Assembly (NCBI GenBank): GCA_030430715.1
Contig: JAUIJZ010000001.1
Location: 1 to 64,000, forward strand
Source: Alphaproteobacteria bacterium
GTDB lineage: Bacteria; Pseudomonadota; Alphaproteobacteria; Caulobacterales; Aquidulcibacteraceae
DNA: 64,000 bases
Direction: 5' to 3'
Made by a program: the position numbers and the translations under genes
Notes under the pieces: generated by a model
Databases searched by the model: none
Told to the model about the DNA's origin: nothing
Seen by the model: the letters and a program-made list of their open reading frames with translations, nothing else
Part shown: one piece after another, positions 53,030 to 61,000 of the stretch
Numbering within the stretch: position 1 is the stretch's first letter
How the letters are laid out: each line of letters opens with the position of its first letter

Positions 53030-53104
53030 GGGCCCTTCGTCTATCGGTTAGGACGTCAGGTTTTCAACCTGAAAAGAGGGGTTCGACTCCCCTAGGGCCT
53101 GCCA
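53030..53104 (+). tRNA. tRNA-Glu(TTC)
   Basis: Anticodon stem/loop TCAGG-TTTTCAA-CCTGA, T-arm AGGGG-TTCGACT-CCCCT, acceptor GGGCCCT/AGGGCCT, encoded GCCA. Confidence 0.95.
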
Positions 53105-53163
53105 CTTTTCCGGCCTGATCCGCGGCGATGCTCTGGCTCGCACGCGTATGGAGAAGCTGGCTT

Positions 53164-53649
53164 ATGTCTTTTCTGCGAGCGCTTTGTTTTGGCGTGGTGC
53201 TGGCGTTTGGCGTTTCAGCATGTGCACGGCCGAATTTGGCCACGTCTGCAGGCCACACGCAGCGCCTTCCGGTCGAGACGCTAAGCGTTGAGACAGCTTC
53301 TGGCCCACAGACCTTTGAGGTCGAGATTGCTGACAATGACGAAGAGCGCGGCCGGGGGCTCATGTTCCGCCGGGAAATGGCGCGTGATCACGGCATGCTG
53401 TTCGATTTCGATCCGCCGCGGGAGGTGAGCTTTTGGATGCGAAACACGCACCTCTCGCTCGACATCATCTTTATCGCGCCAGATGGCCGCATATTGAATA
53501 TTGCCGAAAACACGACGCCCTATTCGGACGAGCCAATTCCAGGGCTTGGGGTGGCGCGCGGCGTGCTTGAAATCAATGCCGGCCTGTCTCGTCAGCTTGG
53601 CATTGCGGCTGGGGATCGGGTGCGACACCGCATCTTCGAAAGTCAGTGA
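53164..53649 (+). CDS. DUF192 family lipoprotein/exported protein
   Basis: Signal 'FLRALCFGVVLAFGVSACA' and DUF192 motif 'ERGRGLMFRREMARDHGMLFDFDPPREVSFWMRNTHLSLDIIFI'. Confidence 0.88.
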   Translation: MSFLRALCFGVVLAFGVSACARPNLATSAGHTQRLPVETLSVETASGPQTFEVEIADNDEERGRGLMFRREMARDHGMLFDFDPPREVSFWMRNTHLSLDIIFIAPDGRILNIAENTTPYSDEPIPGLGVARGVLEINAGLSRQLGIAAGDRVRHRIFESQ

Positions 53650-53692
53650 GGCGTTGCCGCGCGCGCCCGCGCATGGCAACAGGTGCGCAAGT

Positions 53693-53769
53693 CGGGGTGT
53701 AGCTCAGCCTGGTAGAGCATTAGCTTTGGGAGCTAAGGGTCGCGAGTTCGAATCCCGCCGCCCCGACCA
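53693..53769 (+). tRNA. tRNA-Pro(TGG)
   Basis: CGGGGTG TA GCTCAGCCTGGTAGAGC; anticodon arm TTAGC-TTTGGGA-GCTAA; GAGTTCGAATCCC; encoded CCA. Confidence 0.96.
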
Positions 53770-53800
53770 TTCGCCCTTTGGGCATAGATGAGCTGACCTG

Positions 53801-55351
53801 ATGACGGCACTGCACCGTGTCCAATTGGCTGTTCGCCAAGCGCGAACCACCGACATCGAACCGATCGTGGCGCTAGGGAAACGGGCTTACCCCGATATGG
53901 CGCCCTACACGGCCGGCCATATTCAAGGACAGCTTTCCGCGTTTCCCGACGGCCAATTCGTGGCCGTGGCCGGCGATGAGGTGGTCGGCTATGCGGCGAC
54001 ATTCCGCATCGACGAAGCGAGCGCGCTTCGACCGCACACTTGGGCGGAAATTACTGGCGGCGGTTATGCGTCGCGTCACGATCCATCCGGCGACTGGCTT
54101 TACGGCATGGAGGTATGCGTTGACCCAGAATGGCGCGGCAAGCGGGTGGGGCGGCGGCTCTATGAGGCGCGCCAGCAATTAGCCGAGCGGCTTGATCTGA
54201 AAGGCGTCGTCTTTGGAGGCCGCTTGCCTGGCTTGTCGACGCGGCGCGGCCGCCAATACGACTCGCCGAGTGCTTATCTCGATGATGTGGTGGCGCGAAA
54301 AATCCGCGACCGCGTGGCGACCTTCCAAATCGACAACGGCTTTGAGCCGATCGGCGTGTTGGAAAACTACATTCCAAGCGACAAGGAGAGCCTCGGTTAC
54401 GCCGCGCAAATGGTGTGGCGCAATCCGTACTATGAGCCCAAGCCTACTTCGGCCAATGCGCAGCGCCCGAAGGATTGGGTGCGCGTCGCCTCGGTGCAGT
54501 TCCAGCAGCGTGCTGTGAAAAGCTTTGAGGAATTCATCAGCAACGTCGAATATTTCGTAGATATTGCTGCCGATTATAAAGCTGATTTCGTCGTCTTCCC
54601 CGAGCTGTTCACGCTCACATTGCTGGCGTTTGAGACACGCAAGCTGGGCCCTGTGGAAGCGCTTGAAGCGCTCACGCGTTATACGAAGCCCTTCGTCGAT
54701 GCGATGCGCGAAATGGCGGTGAGCTATAATGTCAACATCATTGGCGGTTCACATCCGACGCGCATGCCGGACGGCGACATTCACAACGTAGCCTACATTT
54801 TCTTGCGCGACGGCTCGGTGCATGCGCAGGAGAAAATTCACGCGACGCCAAACGAACGTAGCTGGTGGAATATTCAGGGCGGAGATGAGGTTCGCTCTAT
54901 CGAGACCGATTGCGGACCGATTGGCGTCTTGATTTGTTACGATTCAGAATTCCCGGAACTCGGCCGAAAACTCGCCGATGAGGGCGCGCGCATTCTATTC
55001 GTGCCGTTCTGTACCGATACGCGGCAGGGCTATTTGCGCGTGCGTTATTGCTCTCAAGCCCGGGCGATTGAGAACCAATGCTATGTCGTAATGGCGGGGA
55101 ATGTCGGCAATCTGCCCAATGTCGAAAACATGGACGTGCAATACGCACAATCCTGCATCATCACTCCGTGTGATTTCCCGTTCGCGCGCGACGGTATTGC
55201 GGCGGAAGCTACGGAAAATGTCGAGACCGTGATCTTTGCCGATCTCGACTTTTCCGATTTGGCTTGGGCGCGCGCACAAGGAACTGTGCGAAATTTACGC
55301 GACCGCCGTTTCGACCTTTATCGAACGTCCTGGAAGAACGACGGCCGCTAG
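53801..55351 (+). CDS. bifunctional GNAT N-acetyltransferase / carbon-nitrogen hydrolase (nitrilase superfamily)
   Basis: N-terminal GNAT 'MEVCVDPEWRGKRVGRRLYEARQQL'; C-terminal nitrilase 'VFPELFTL', 'EKIHATPNERSWW', 'GVLICYDSEFPE'. Confidence 0.92.
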   Translation: MTALHRVQLAVRQARTTDIEPIVALGKRAYPDMAPYTAGHIQGQLSAFPDGQFVAVAGDEVVGYAATFRIDEASALRPHTWAEITGGGYASRHDPSGDWLYGMEVCVDPEWRGKRVGRRLYEARQQLAERLDLKGVVFGGRLPGLSTRRGRQYDSPSAYLDDVVARKIRDRVATFQIDNGFEPIGVLENYIPSDKESLGYAAQMVWRNPYYEPKPTSANAQRPKDWVRVASVQFQQRAVKSFEEFISNVEYFVDIAADYKADFVVFPELFTLTLLAFETRKLGPVEALEALTRYTKPFVDAMREMAVSYNVNIIGGSHPTRMPDGDIHNVAYIFLRDGSVHAQEKIHATPNERSWWNIQGGDEVRSIETDCGPIGVLICYDSEFPELGRKLADEGARILFVPFCTDTRQGYLRVRYCSQARAIENQCYVVMAGNVGNLPNVENMDVQYAQSCIITPCDFPFARDGIAAEATENVETVIFADLDFSDLAWARAQGTVRNLRDRRFDLYRTSWKNDGR

Positions 55352-55354
55352 GCC

Positions 55355-55555
55355 TCAGTGCCGGGCCGGCTTTTTGCCCTTCTGCTCGGCTTTGCGAAGC
55401 GCTTCGCCTTCATTGCCTTCAAGCGCATCAGCGGCGTCTTCAGCCATGTCCTCGATCTGATCGCCCTCACGCGCGAGGAAGTCATTGGTGCGCTTATTGT
55501 AGTCACGTGTGGCCGTGTAGCTGCCTTCGCCTTCGATCTTGGATTTGTCGGTCAT
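55355..55555 (-). CDS. small hydrophilic protein (66 aa), putative general stress protein
   Basis: MTDKSKIEGEGSYTATRDYNKRTNDFLAREGDQIEDMAEDAADALEGNEGEALRKAEQKGKKPARH; RBS AAGGAG upstream; EcfG-like promoter upstream. Confidence 0.75.
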   Translation of the reverse strand: MTDKSKIEGEGSYTATRDYNKRTNDFLAREGDQIEDMAEDAADALEGNEGEALRKAEQKGKKPARH

Positions 55556-55582
55556 GAAACACTCCTTGAAACGTGGAGTGCA

Positions 55583-55608
55583 AACGCGAGCGCGCCGGGC
55601 GGCGTTCC
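55583..55608 (-). promoter_or_regulatory. putative EcfG (general stress sigma factor) promoter
   Basis: Minus strand GGAAC-GCCGCCCGGCGCGCTCG(17)-CGTT, 27 nt (55556-55582) between the -10 element and the ATG. Confidence 0.75.
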
Positions 55609-55611
55609 CTC

Positions 55612-56100
55612 TCAGTCTGCTTTGCCGAATGGCTTCGTCGGTTCGCCGAGCTCGTAATATTCGGCGCCGGATTCGGTCTGCATGTGCAGATAGCGTTTGC
55701 CGAGATCGGGATAGGATACCACATCGATCGGACGGTCCTCGCCGCCCATCAGATACACGCATTCCTCAGTGAAAATGTTGCGCATGATGTGAGACGCGGC
55801 TGGCGTAGCAAAGCCCATGAAATCCCCCGGGCCGACCACATTCTTCACGCCGTCAATCTCGGCCTCGGCGCGCCCGGAGATCACATAAATCCATTCCTCT
55901 TCCAGCATGTGGGCGTGGTTGGCGAAGCTGTCCTTTCCCGGCGGCAAGCGAACGAGACTGACATGGGCGCGGTTCATGCCGGCAAGGCGTGACAGGGGCG
56001 CTGCGCGAAACAATGAATTGGCGTTGAGCGCTTGGGTGAATGGGCGCGCTGTTGGAGCAATCTCTGCAGCGCGCCAGAGCGGCTTTTTCGGCGCGGTCAT
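55612..56100 (-). CDS. cupin domain-containing protein
   Basis: 'VSLVRLPPGKDSFANHAHMLEEEWIYVISGRAEAEIDGVKNVVGPGDFMGF'. Confidence 0.85.
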   Translation of the reverse strand: MTAPKKPLWRAAEIAPTARPFTQALNANSLFRAAPLSRLAGMNRAHVSLVRLPPGKDSFANHAHMLEEEWIYVISGRAEAEIDGVKNVVGPGDFMGFATPAASHIMRNIFTEECVYLMGGEDRPIDVVSYPDLGKRYLHMQTESGAEYYELGEPTKPFGKAD

Positions 56101-56139
56101 AGATGCTCCATTGTCCGATGTGCTGAAGAAATTGCGCGC

Positions 56140-56883
56140 CTAGAACTGCACCGGTTCGTAAGGTCGCCACGCACCGCCCAAAAGAAGCTCAAGTGGTTGA
56201 AACTCAGCCTTGTAGGCCATCTTTTCGGAACCGGGGATCCAATAGCCGAGATAGACGTGTTCGAAGCCCGCCGCGCGCGCCTGTTGGATATGATCGAGAA
56301 TTGTGTAGGCGCCGAGGCTGCGCTTGGGTTGAGCTGGCTCGAAGAATGAGTAGACGAGGCTCAACCCGTCGCCGAGCACATCGACCAACGCGGCAGCTGC
56401 GAGTTCACCGCGATCCGGGCCGGACGTATAGCGATACTCTACGATGTGAGTGTGGACGGCGGTTTCCTCGACCATGGAGGCGTAATCGCCGAAACTCATG
56501 TCTGTCATGCCGCCATCGGCATGGCGCGAATGGAGGTAGCGTCGCAGCAACCAGAATTGCTCCTCGGTTGCTTCTGACGGCCGCAAGCTACGTGCAAGAT
56601 CGGCGTTTCGGCTCATGATTTTTCGCCAACGCCGTGTAAACGCGAAATTGTTCACAGGCACACGGGCCGAGACGCAGGCGCCGCAGCCTTCGCAGGACGG
56701 GCGGTAGGCAATATTTTGCGAGCGCCGAAAGCCGGCATTGGTGAGCACATCATGGAGAGGGCCGGCATCGGGGCCATCCAAGGCCGTAAAGACCTTTCGC
56801 TCACGCCGTCCCGGTAAGTACGGGCATGGCGAGGGCGCTGTAAGGAAGAACCGGAGGTTCTTGGTAGGAAAGGGCTTTGTCAC
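56140..56883 (-). CDS. bpt: aspartate/glutamate leucyltransferase (arginyl-tRNA--protein transferase family)
   Basis: 'CPYLPGRRERKVFTAL', 'FRRSQNIAYRPSCEGCGACVSARVPV', 'LGAYTILDHIQQARAAGFEHVYLGYWIPGSEKMAYKAEF'. Confidence 0.92.
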   Translation of the reverse strand: MTKPFPTKNLRFFLTAPSPCPYLPGRRERKVFTALDGPDAGPLHDVLTNAGFRRSQNIAYRPSCEGCGACVSARVPVNNFAFTRRWRKIMSRNADLARSLRPSEATEEQFWLLRRYLHSRHADGGMTDMSFGDYASMVEETAVHTHIVEYRYTSGPDRGELAAAALVDVLGDGLSLVYSFFEPAQPKRSLGAYTILDHIQQARAAGFEHVYLGYWIPGSEKMAYKAEFQPLELLLGGAWRPYEPVQF

Positions 56884-57112
56884 TCTACGCCCATTGGCGG
56901 CTGAACTCTTCTTGCCGTCAAGACAGTGTCAGCATTCGGCGTGCTTGTGTTTAACAAAGCCTTGCTGTTGGCGGCTCGAGGCTGGTCCGGGGCTAAATTT
57001 GTGGTCAGAACCCAATTATTTCTCCGCACAGACGAAAATGCTGCTAAGTTCATAGAAATATGCCGTTCGGATAGGGGGAGCTGTTCGGCCGAAAACAGAG
57101 GGAGAGCGCCAA

Positions 57113-57337
57113 ATGGTGCAACCTGTGACGGCCATCCTATCGCGCACTAGCGAGCTCGCGAACGCGGCGCGCTGCTACACTCATGATACCAATGAAGCAC
57201 GCTTGCTGGTGGGCATGGTGGTTTCGCGCGCGTTCGATGCCTTTCCAGATGAAGAGGCCGATGACGTGATTGATCGCGAGATGCGTGCCGATCTCGACCG
57301 TATGATCAATCAGCTTCGGCGCGCTGCGCGCGCCTGA
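57113..57337 (+). CDS. hypothetical small protein (74 aa)
   Basis: MVQPVTAILSRTSELANAARCYTHDTNEARLLVGMVVSRAFDAFPDEEADDVIDREMRADLDRMINQLRRAARA; start preceded by gagggagagcg. Confidence 0.6.
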   Translation: MVQPVTAILSRTSELANAARCYTHDTNEARLLVGMVVSRAFDAFPDEEADDVIDREMRADLDRMINQLRRAARA

Positions 57338-57802
57338 TTAAAGGCGCTCTTCTCGCTCTAATGGGTCAGGAAGCGCTGCGCCCTCAGGCACAAACGCTAG
57401 TGAAACCGAATTGATGCAATAGCGCAGCCCAGTTGGTTTGGGGCCGTCTGGGAAGACGTGCCCCTGATGGCTGTCACAACGGGCGCAACGCGTTTCGATA
57501 CGGCGCATGCCGTAGGAATTATCCTCGACGCCGATCACATGCTTTGGATCGATAGGCTGGTAGAAGCTTGGCCAGCCTGTCCCGCTCTCGAATTTGGTTT
57601 CTTGCCGGAACAGCGGCAGTCCACAGAGGCGGCAGCAATACACGCCAGCTTGCTTTTGATTGAGCAAGCCGCCGCAGAATGGCGCCTCCGTGCCATGGTG
57701 CAGCAGCACCTCCTTCTCTTCGGCGCTCAGTCCTGCCTCCAATTGGACGCGCTGGTCTGCGTTGGGCGGCGTGAGATCGAATCCGGATTGTGATTGGGTC
57801 AT
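57338..57802 (-). CDS. msrB: peptide-methionine (R)-S-oxide reductase
   Basis: 'CRLCGLPLF', 'FESGTGWPSFYQPI', 'CARCDSHQGHVFPDGP', 'RYCINSVSLAFVP'. Confidence 0.95.
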   Translation of the reverse strand: MTQSQSGFDLTPPNADQRVQLEAGLSAEEKEVLLHHGTEAPFCGGLLNQKQAGVYCCRLCGLPLFRQETKFESGTGWPSFYQPIDPKHVIGVEDNSYGMRRIETRCARCDSHQGHVFPDGPKPTGLRYCINSVSLAFVPEGAALPDPLEREERL

Positions 57803-57851
57803 AAGACTTATTTGGGCGTTCTAGACGGGTTCGTCGAGCGGCAGCGGCCTG

Positions 57852-58265
57852 TTACACGACGGTTTCCCGGGCACCATAGAGTTCGGCTAGGCGGGCGAGG
57901 AGGCCCTCTGCGCCCGCGGCGATCTGCTTGTCTGTGAAGCGAGCCGCACGAAGCTGACGAGCGGCATCGGCCAGGCCTTTGGGGGCGATGTCGAGTTTGC
58001 GGCGGTGCTTTTTAGCGAGATGCTCGACAAGCAGCTCGGCTTTCTCCGACGCTGGCGCGAGCACCGGCTTGAGCGTTGTTTGTAGCTGTTGGGTCAACAC
58101 ATCGCCGCGCCGCCGCTTTGCGCGCTTCTTCGCTGGCGCCAGAACATTGAGCAGGGCGCGATCGTCATGCGTGCGAACAAGCGCAAAGAGCGCCTTCAGC
58201 TCAGCGCGAGAAACTTTTCTTACGGCCTTGCGGAGAGCCTTCTCTTGATTGGGAGATAATTTCAT
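57852..58265 (-). CDS. small highly basic helical protein, second gene of TIR-ParA cassette
   Basis: 137 aa, 'KKRAKRRRG' basic stretch; ATG overlaps the TGA of the upstream ParA-like gene (58262-58265). Confidence 0.75.
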   Translation of the reverse strand: MKLSPNQEKALRKAVRKVSRAELKALFALVRTHDDRALLNVLAPAKKRAKRRRGDVLTQQLQTTLKPVLAPASEKAELLVEHLAKKHRRKLDIAPKGLADAARQLRAARFTDKQIAAGAEGLLARLAELYGARETVV

Positions 58266-59530
58266 TCCGACGCTCTCCGCAAAATGCCTGCGGCTGCGCG
58301 TGCAAGCGATTCCTTTGCGGGGCGTCCGCCTACGCGCATCATGGCGGTGATGTTGATTGGATTGGCGGCAAGCCGGTCGGTCGGCGGTGATCTCAGCACG
58401 GCGGAATATGGCACTTCGTCTGGCAAAAGCGCTGCTCCAAAAAAGGGAGCGCTGCTGATTTCTTCGCGCGTAAGCGCGTCGGCGTTGCCGGTTTCCGATG
58501 AGCGCGTTCTGTCGTTCACGCCGTTAAGCAGCACTGAGAATTCGCTTGGGCGCAAGGGCCTTCCCCTCACTTCGCGCACGACATGCTCAAGCATATTCAG
58601 ACCGGTGAGCGAGTATTTTTCTGGCCGCACCGGGGCGATGATATGGTCGGCCGTGGTGATGGCCAGGCGGGTCAGGAAGGTGGCGCAAGGGTTGGAATCG
58701 ATCACCACGATCTCCGAACGCGCCCGAAGCGCCGCGATCAGAGCGCGAAAGCGGGTAAAAGCCTCGGCCTTGTCACGATCCGAGCGTGTATCAAGCGTAT
58801 ACTCAAACAGGCGTTCGTCGCCTGCAATCAAATCGAAGTTCGGCATTTTCCCAGCGCGCTTGGCCCGATTTAGCGGCACGGAGATCGCCTCGAACTCTCC
58901 GCGTGGGAGGCTTGCATCTCCGCGCGATGTCAAAACGCCATAGAGGGTGTGGTTGCTGTCGCGGAGCCGGTGTCGCTCTGCGGGAGCAAGGAAGTATTGC
59001 GTGAGATTGTGCTGGGGATCGAGGTCGATGAAGCTGACGGAGCGCTTGTCTGCCAAGTGCGCTGCAGCAAAGAGATTCGCCGCTAACACGGTCTTGCCGA
59101 CGCCGCCCTTGATATTGAGCATGGCTATGACGCGGCCTTGGCCATTCGCCATACGCGCGGCTTCGGCGATTTGGCCGAGCTGCTCCGGATTGAGACCATT
59201 GCTCAAATCTATGGCGCGCGACAGGTCTAGCGTGGCTTCGATCCAGGACCCCGCGGTCAGGTCTCCCAGTTTGGCGGTCACGATGGGGCGGCCATTGTTC
59301 AGCGCCGCCGCGATCTCGCGCGGCAGTGTCGTACTTGCGTCTGCGGCGGCGGAGGCAAGGCAGATGACGACGCTCGCATTGCCAATCGTTTGGCTCAACG
59401 CTGCATCGCTATCGCTTGTGTCTCCGCCACTGCGGATGACGCTCCAGCTATTGCGCTCGAGTTCCGCTGCAATCTGACTTGCCACAAGCTCGTCGGCTCG
59501 CTCGAACGCGAGATACGCTTCGCTGGCCAT
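58262..59530 (-). CDS. TIR-like domain fused to ParA/MinD-family ATPase
   Basis: Residues 1-115 TIR-like ('AYLAFERAD...IGNASVVICLAS...LPREIAAALNNGRPIVTAKL'); residues 130-422 ParA ('NIKGGVGKTVLAANL', 'FIDLDPQHNLTQYF', 'IVVIDSNP'). Confidence 0.78.
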   Translation of the reverse strand: MASEAYLAFERADELVASQIAAELERNSWSVIRSGGDTSDSDAALSQTIGNASVVICLASAAADASTTLPREIAAALNNGRPIVTAKLGDLTAGSWIEATLDLSRAIDLSNGLNPEQLGQIAEAARMANGQGRVIAMLNIKGGVGKTVLAANLFAAAHLADKRSVSFIDLDPQHNLTQYFLAPAERHRLRDSNHTLYGVLTSRGDASLPRGEFEAISVPLNRAKRAGKMPNFDLIAGDERLFEYTLDTRSDRDKAEAFTRFRALIAALRARSEIVVIDSNPCATFLTRLAITTADHIIAPVRPEKYSLTGLNMLEHVVREVRGRPLRPSEFSVLLNGVNDRTRSSETGNADALTREEISSAPFFGAALLPDEVPYSAVLRSPPTDRLAANPINITAMMRVGGRPAKESLARAAAGILRRASE

Positions 59531-59662
59531 AATGTGTTCGCCCCTGATCAGAGGGGAACCTAGTAGTGTGTATTAACCCTTGGCAATGCTCAGGCTCGCC
59601 TAAGGGGTGCGGAGCGTGGCGTGCCTAGGAACGAGACCGCAGCATAACGCTTTTGTGTCAGT

Positions 59663-60961
59663 GTGATGCCGGATCCTGTTCTTCTCGACCTGTTTCAGCG
59701 CCTGGGGCTTGCCGTGGGCATCGGCTTCCTCGTCGGGGTCGAGCGCGAGTGGAAGCACCGCGACGCGCCTGAAGGCAGCCGCGCCGCCGGCCTGCGCACG
59801 CACGCCATCATCGGCCTGTTCGGCGGCATCAGCGGCACGCTGCTTCCCGAAGTTGGCCCGCTCGGATTTTCAGCTCTGGCGATTGCGTTCGCGGCGGCGC
59901 TGATCGCGTTCAAGATCCGCGAGAGCCTCGTCGATCAGGACATTTCTGTCACCGGCACCATCGCGGCGCTGCTCGTTTTCGCGCTGGGCGCCTATGCGGT
60001 GGTCGGCAACGTCACCATCGCCGCCGCGGCCGGCGTCGCCCTGGCTGGCTTCCTTGCGTTCAAGGAGGCGCTGCACGACTGGGTCGACAAGTTGACATGG
60101 AAGGAGCTGCGCTCGGCGCTGCTCATCCTTGCGGCCACCGCGATTGCGCTGCCGCTGCTGCCGGACCGCACCGTCGATCCGTGGGATGCGATCAATCCGC
60201 GCGAACTCTGGCTGCTGACGATCCTCGTCGCTGCGGCGTCTTTTGCGGGCTACGTGGCGGTGCGCGTGCTGGGCAGCGATGTCGGCGTGCTGGCGGGCGC
60301 AGCTGCGGGCTCGCTTGTGTCTTCGACGGTCGTCACCGCCGAACTCGGCCGCCGCGTGCGCAAGGACGAAACCCACGCCACCGTCGGCGCGTCAGCCGCG
60401 TCGCTCGCCGCCGCCATCAGCGTCGGGCGGGTATTCGCTCTTTTGGCGGTGACGGCGACGCCGGTGCTTCCGCTGGCCGGTCCGGCCCTCATCGGCGCGG
60501 TGGTCACATTCCTCGCCGCGGCGCTCGTGATGCGCTGGCTCGACCGCGAAGAGACCAAAGCCGAGAGCGCCCAGGCGGTGCAGAGCCCGCTCTATCTCTC
60601 CTCGGTGGCGAAGTTCGCTCTGTTCCTGGGCGCCGTGATCGTTGTCGGCCGCATCGTGTCGGAGACCTTCGGCCAAGCCGGTCTGTTGCCATTCGCGGCC
60701 ACCGCCGGGCTGGCCGATGTGGACGCCGTCACCTTGGCGGCGGGCAGCCTCGTGCGCACCGGCCTCGACCCGTCGCCAGCCGCCAATGCGGTGCTGGTGG
60801 CGGTGGTGATGAACACGCTGGCCAAGGGTGGGATCGCCTTCGCCACCGGCGGAGTGCGCTATGCCGGGCTGTATTTTGCCGCCGCCGGTGCAGCTTTAGC
60901 GGTCGGTGCGGCGGTTTGGTTCCTTGCGACGCCGCTTCTGGCGCCCATGTTCGGCCCGTAA
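59663..60961 (+). CDS. MgtC/SapB and DUF4010 family membrane protein
   Basis: 'LGLAVGIGFLVGVEREWKHRDAPEGSRAAGLRTHAIIGLFGGISG'; multiple TM helices. Confidence 0.88.
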   Translation: MMPDPVLLDLFQRLGLAVGIGFLVGVEREWKHRDAPEGSRAAGLRTHAIIGLFGGISGTLLPEVGPLGFSALAIAFAAALIAFKIRESLVDQDISVTGTIAALLVFALGAYAVVGNVTIAAAAGVALAGFLAFKEALHDWVDKLTWKELRSALLILAATAIALPLLPDRTVDPWDAINPRELWLLTILVAAASFAGYVAVRVLGSDVGVLAGAAAGSLVSSTVVTAELGRRVRKDETHATVGASAASLAAAISVGRVFALLAVTATPVLPLAGPALIGAVVTFLAAALVMRWLDREETKAESAQAVQSPLYLSSVAKFALFLGAVIVVGRIVSETFGQAGLLPFAATAGLADVDAVTLAAGSLVRTGLDPSPAANAVLVAVVMNTLAKGGIAFATGGVRYAGLYFAAAGAALAVGAAVWFLATPLLAPMFGP

Positions 60962-61000
60962 GGCTCGCTTGCGCCTCATGTTTTCGGCTATGTAGTTCCC

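Noticed and set aside
59628-59651. GGAAC...CGCT upstream of the DUF4010 gene
   Set aside because: Spacer 15 nt and the -10 element is CGCT, not CGTT
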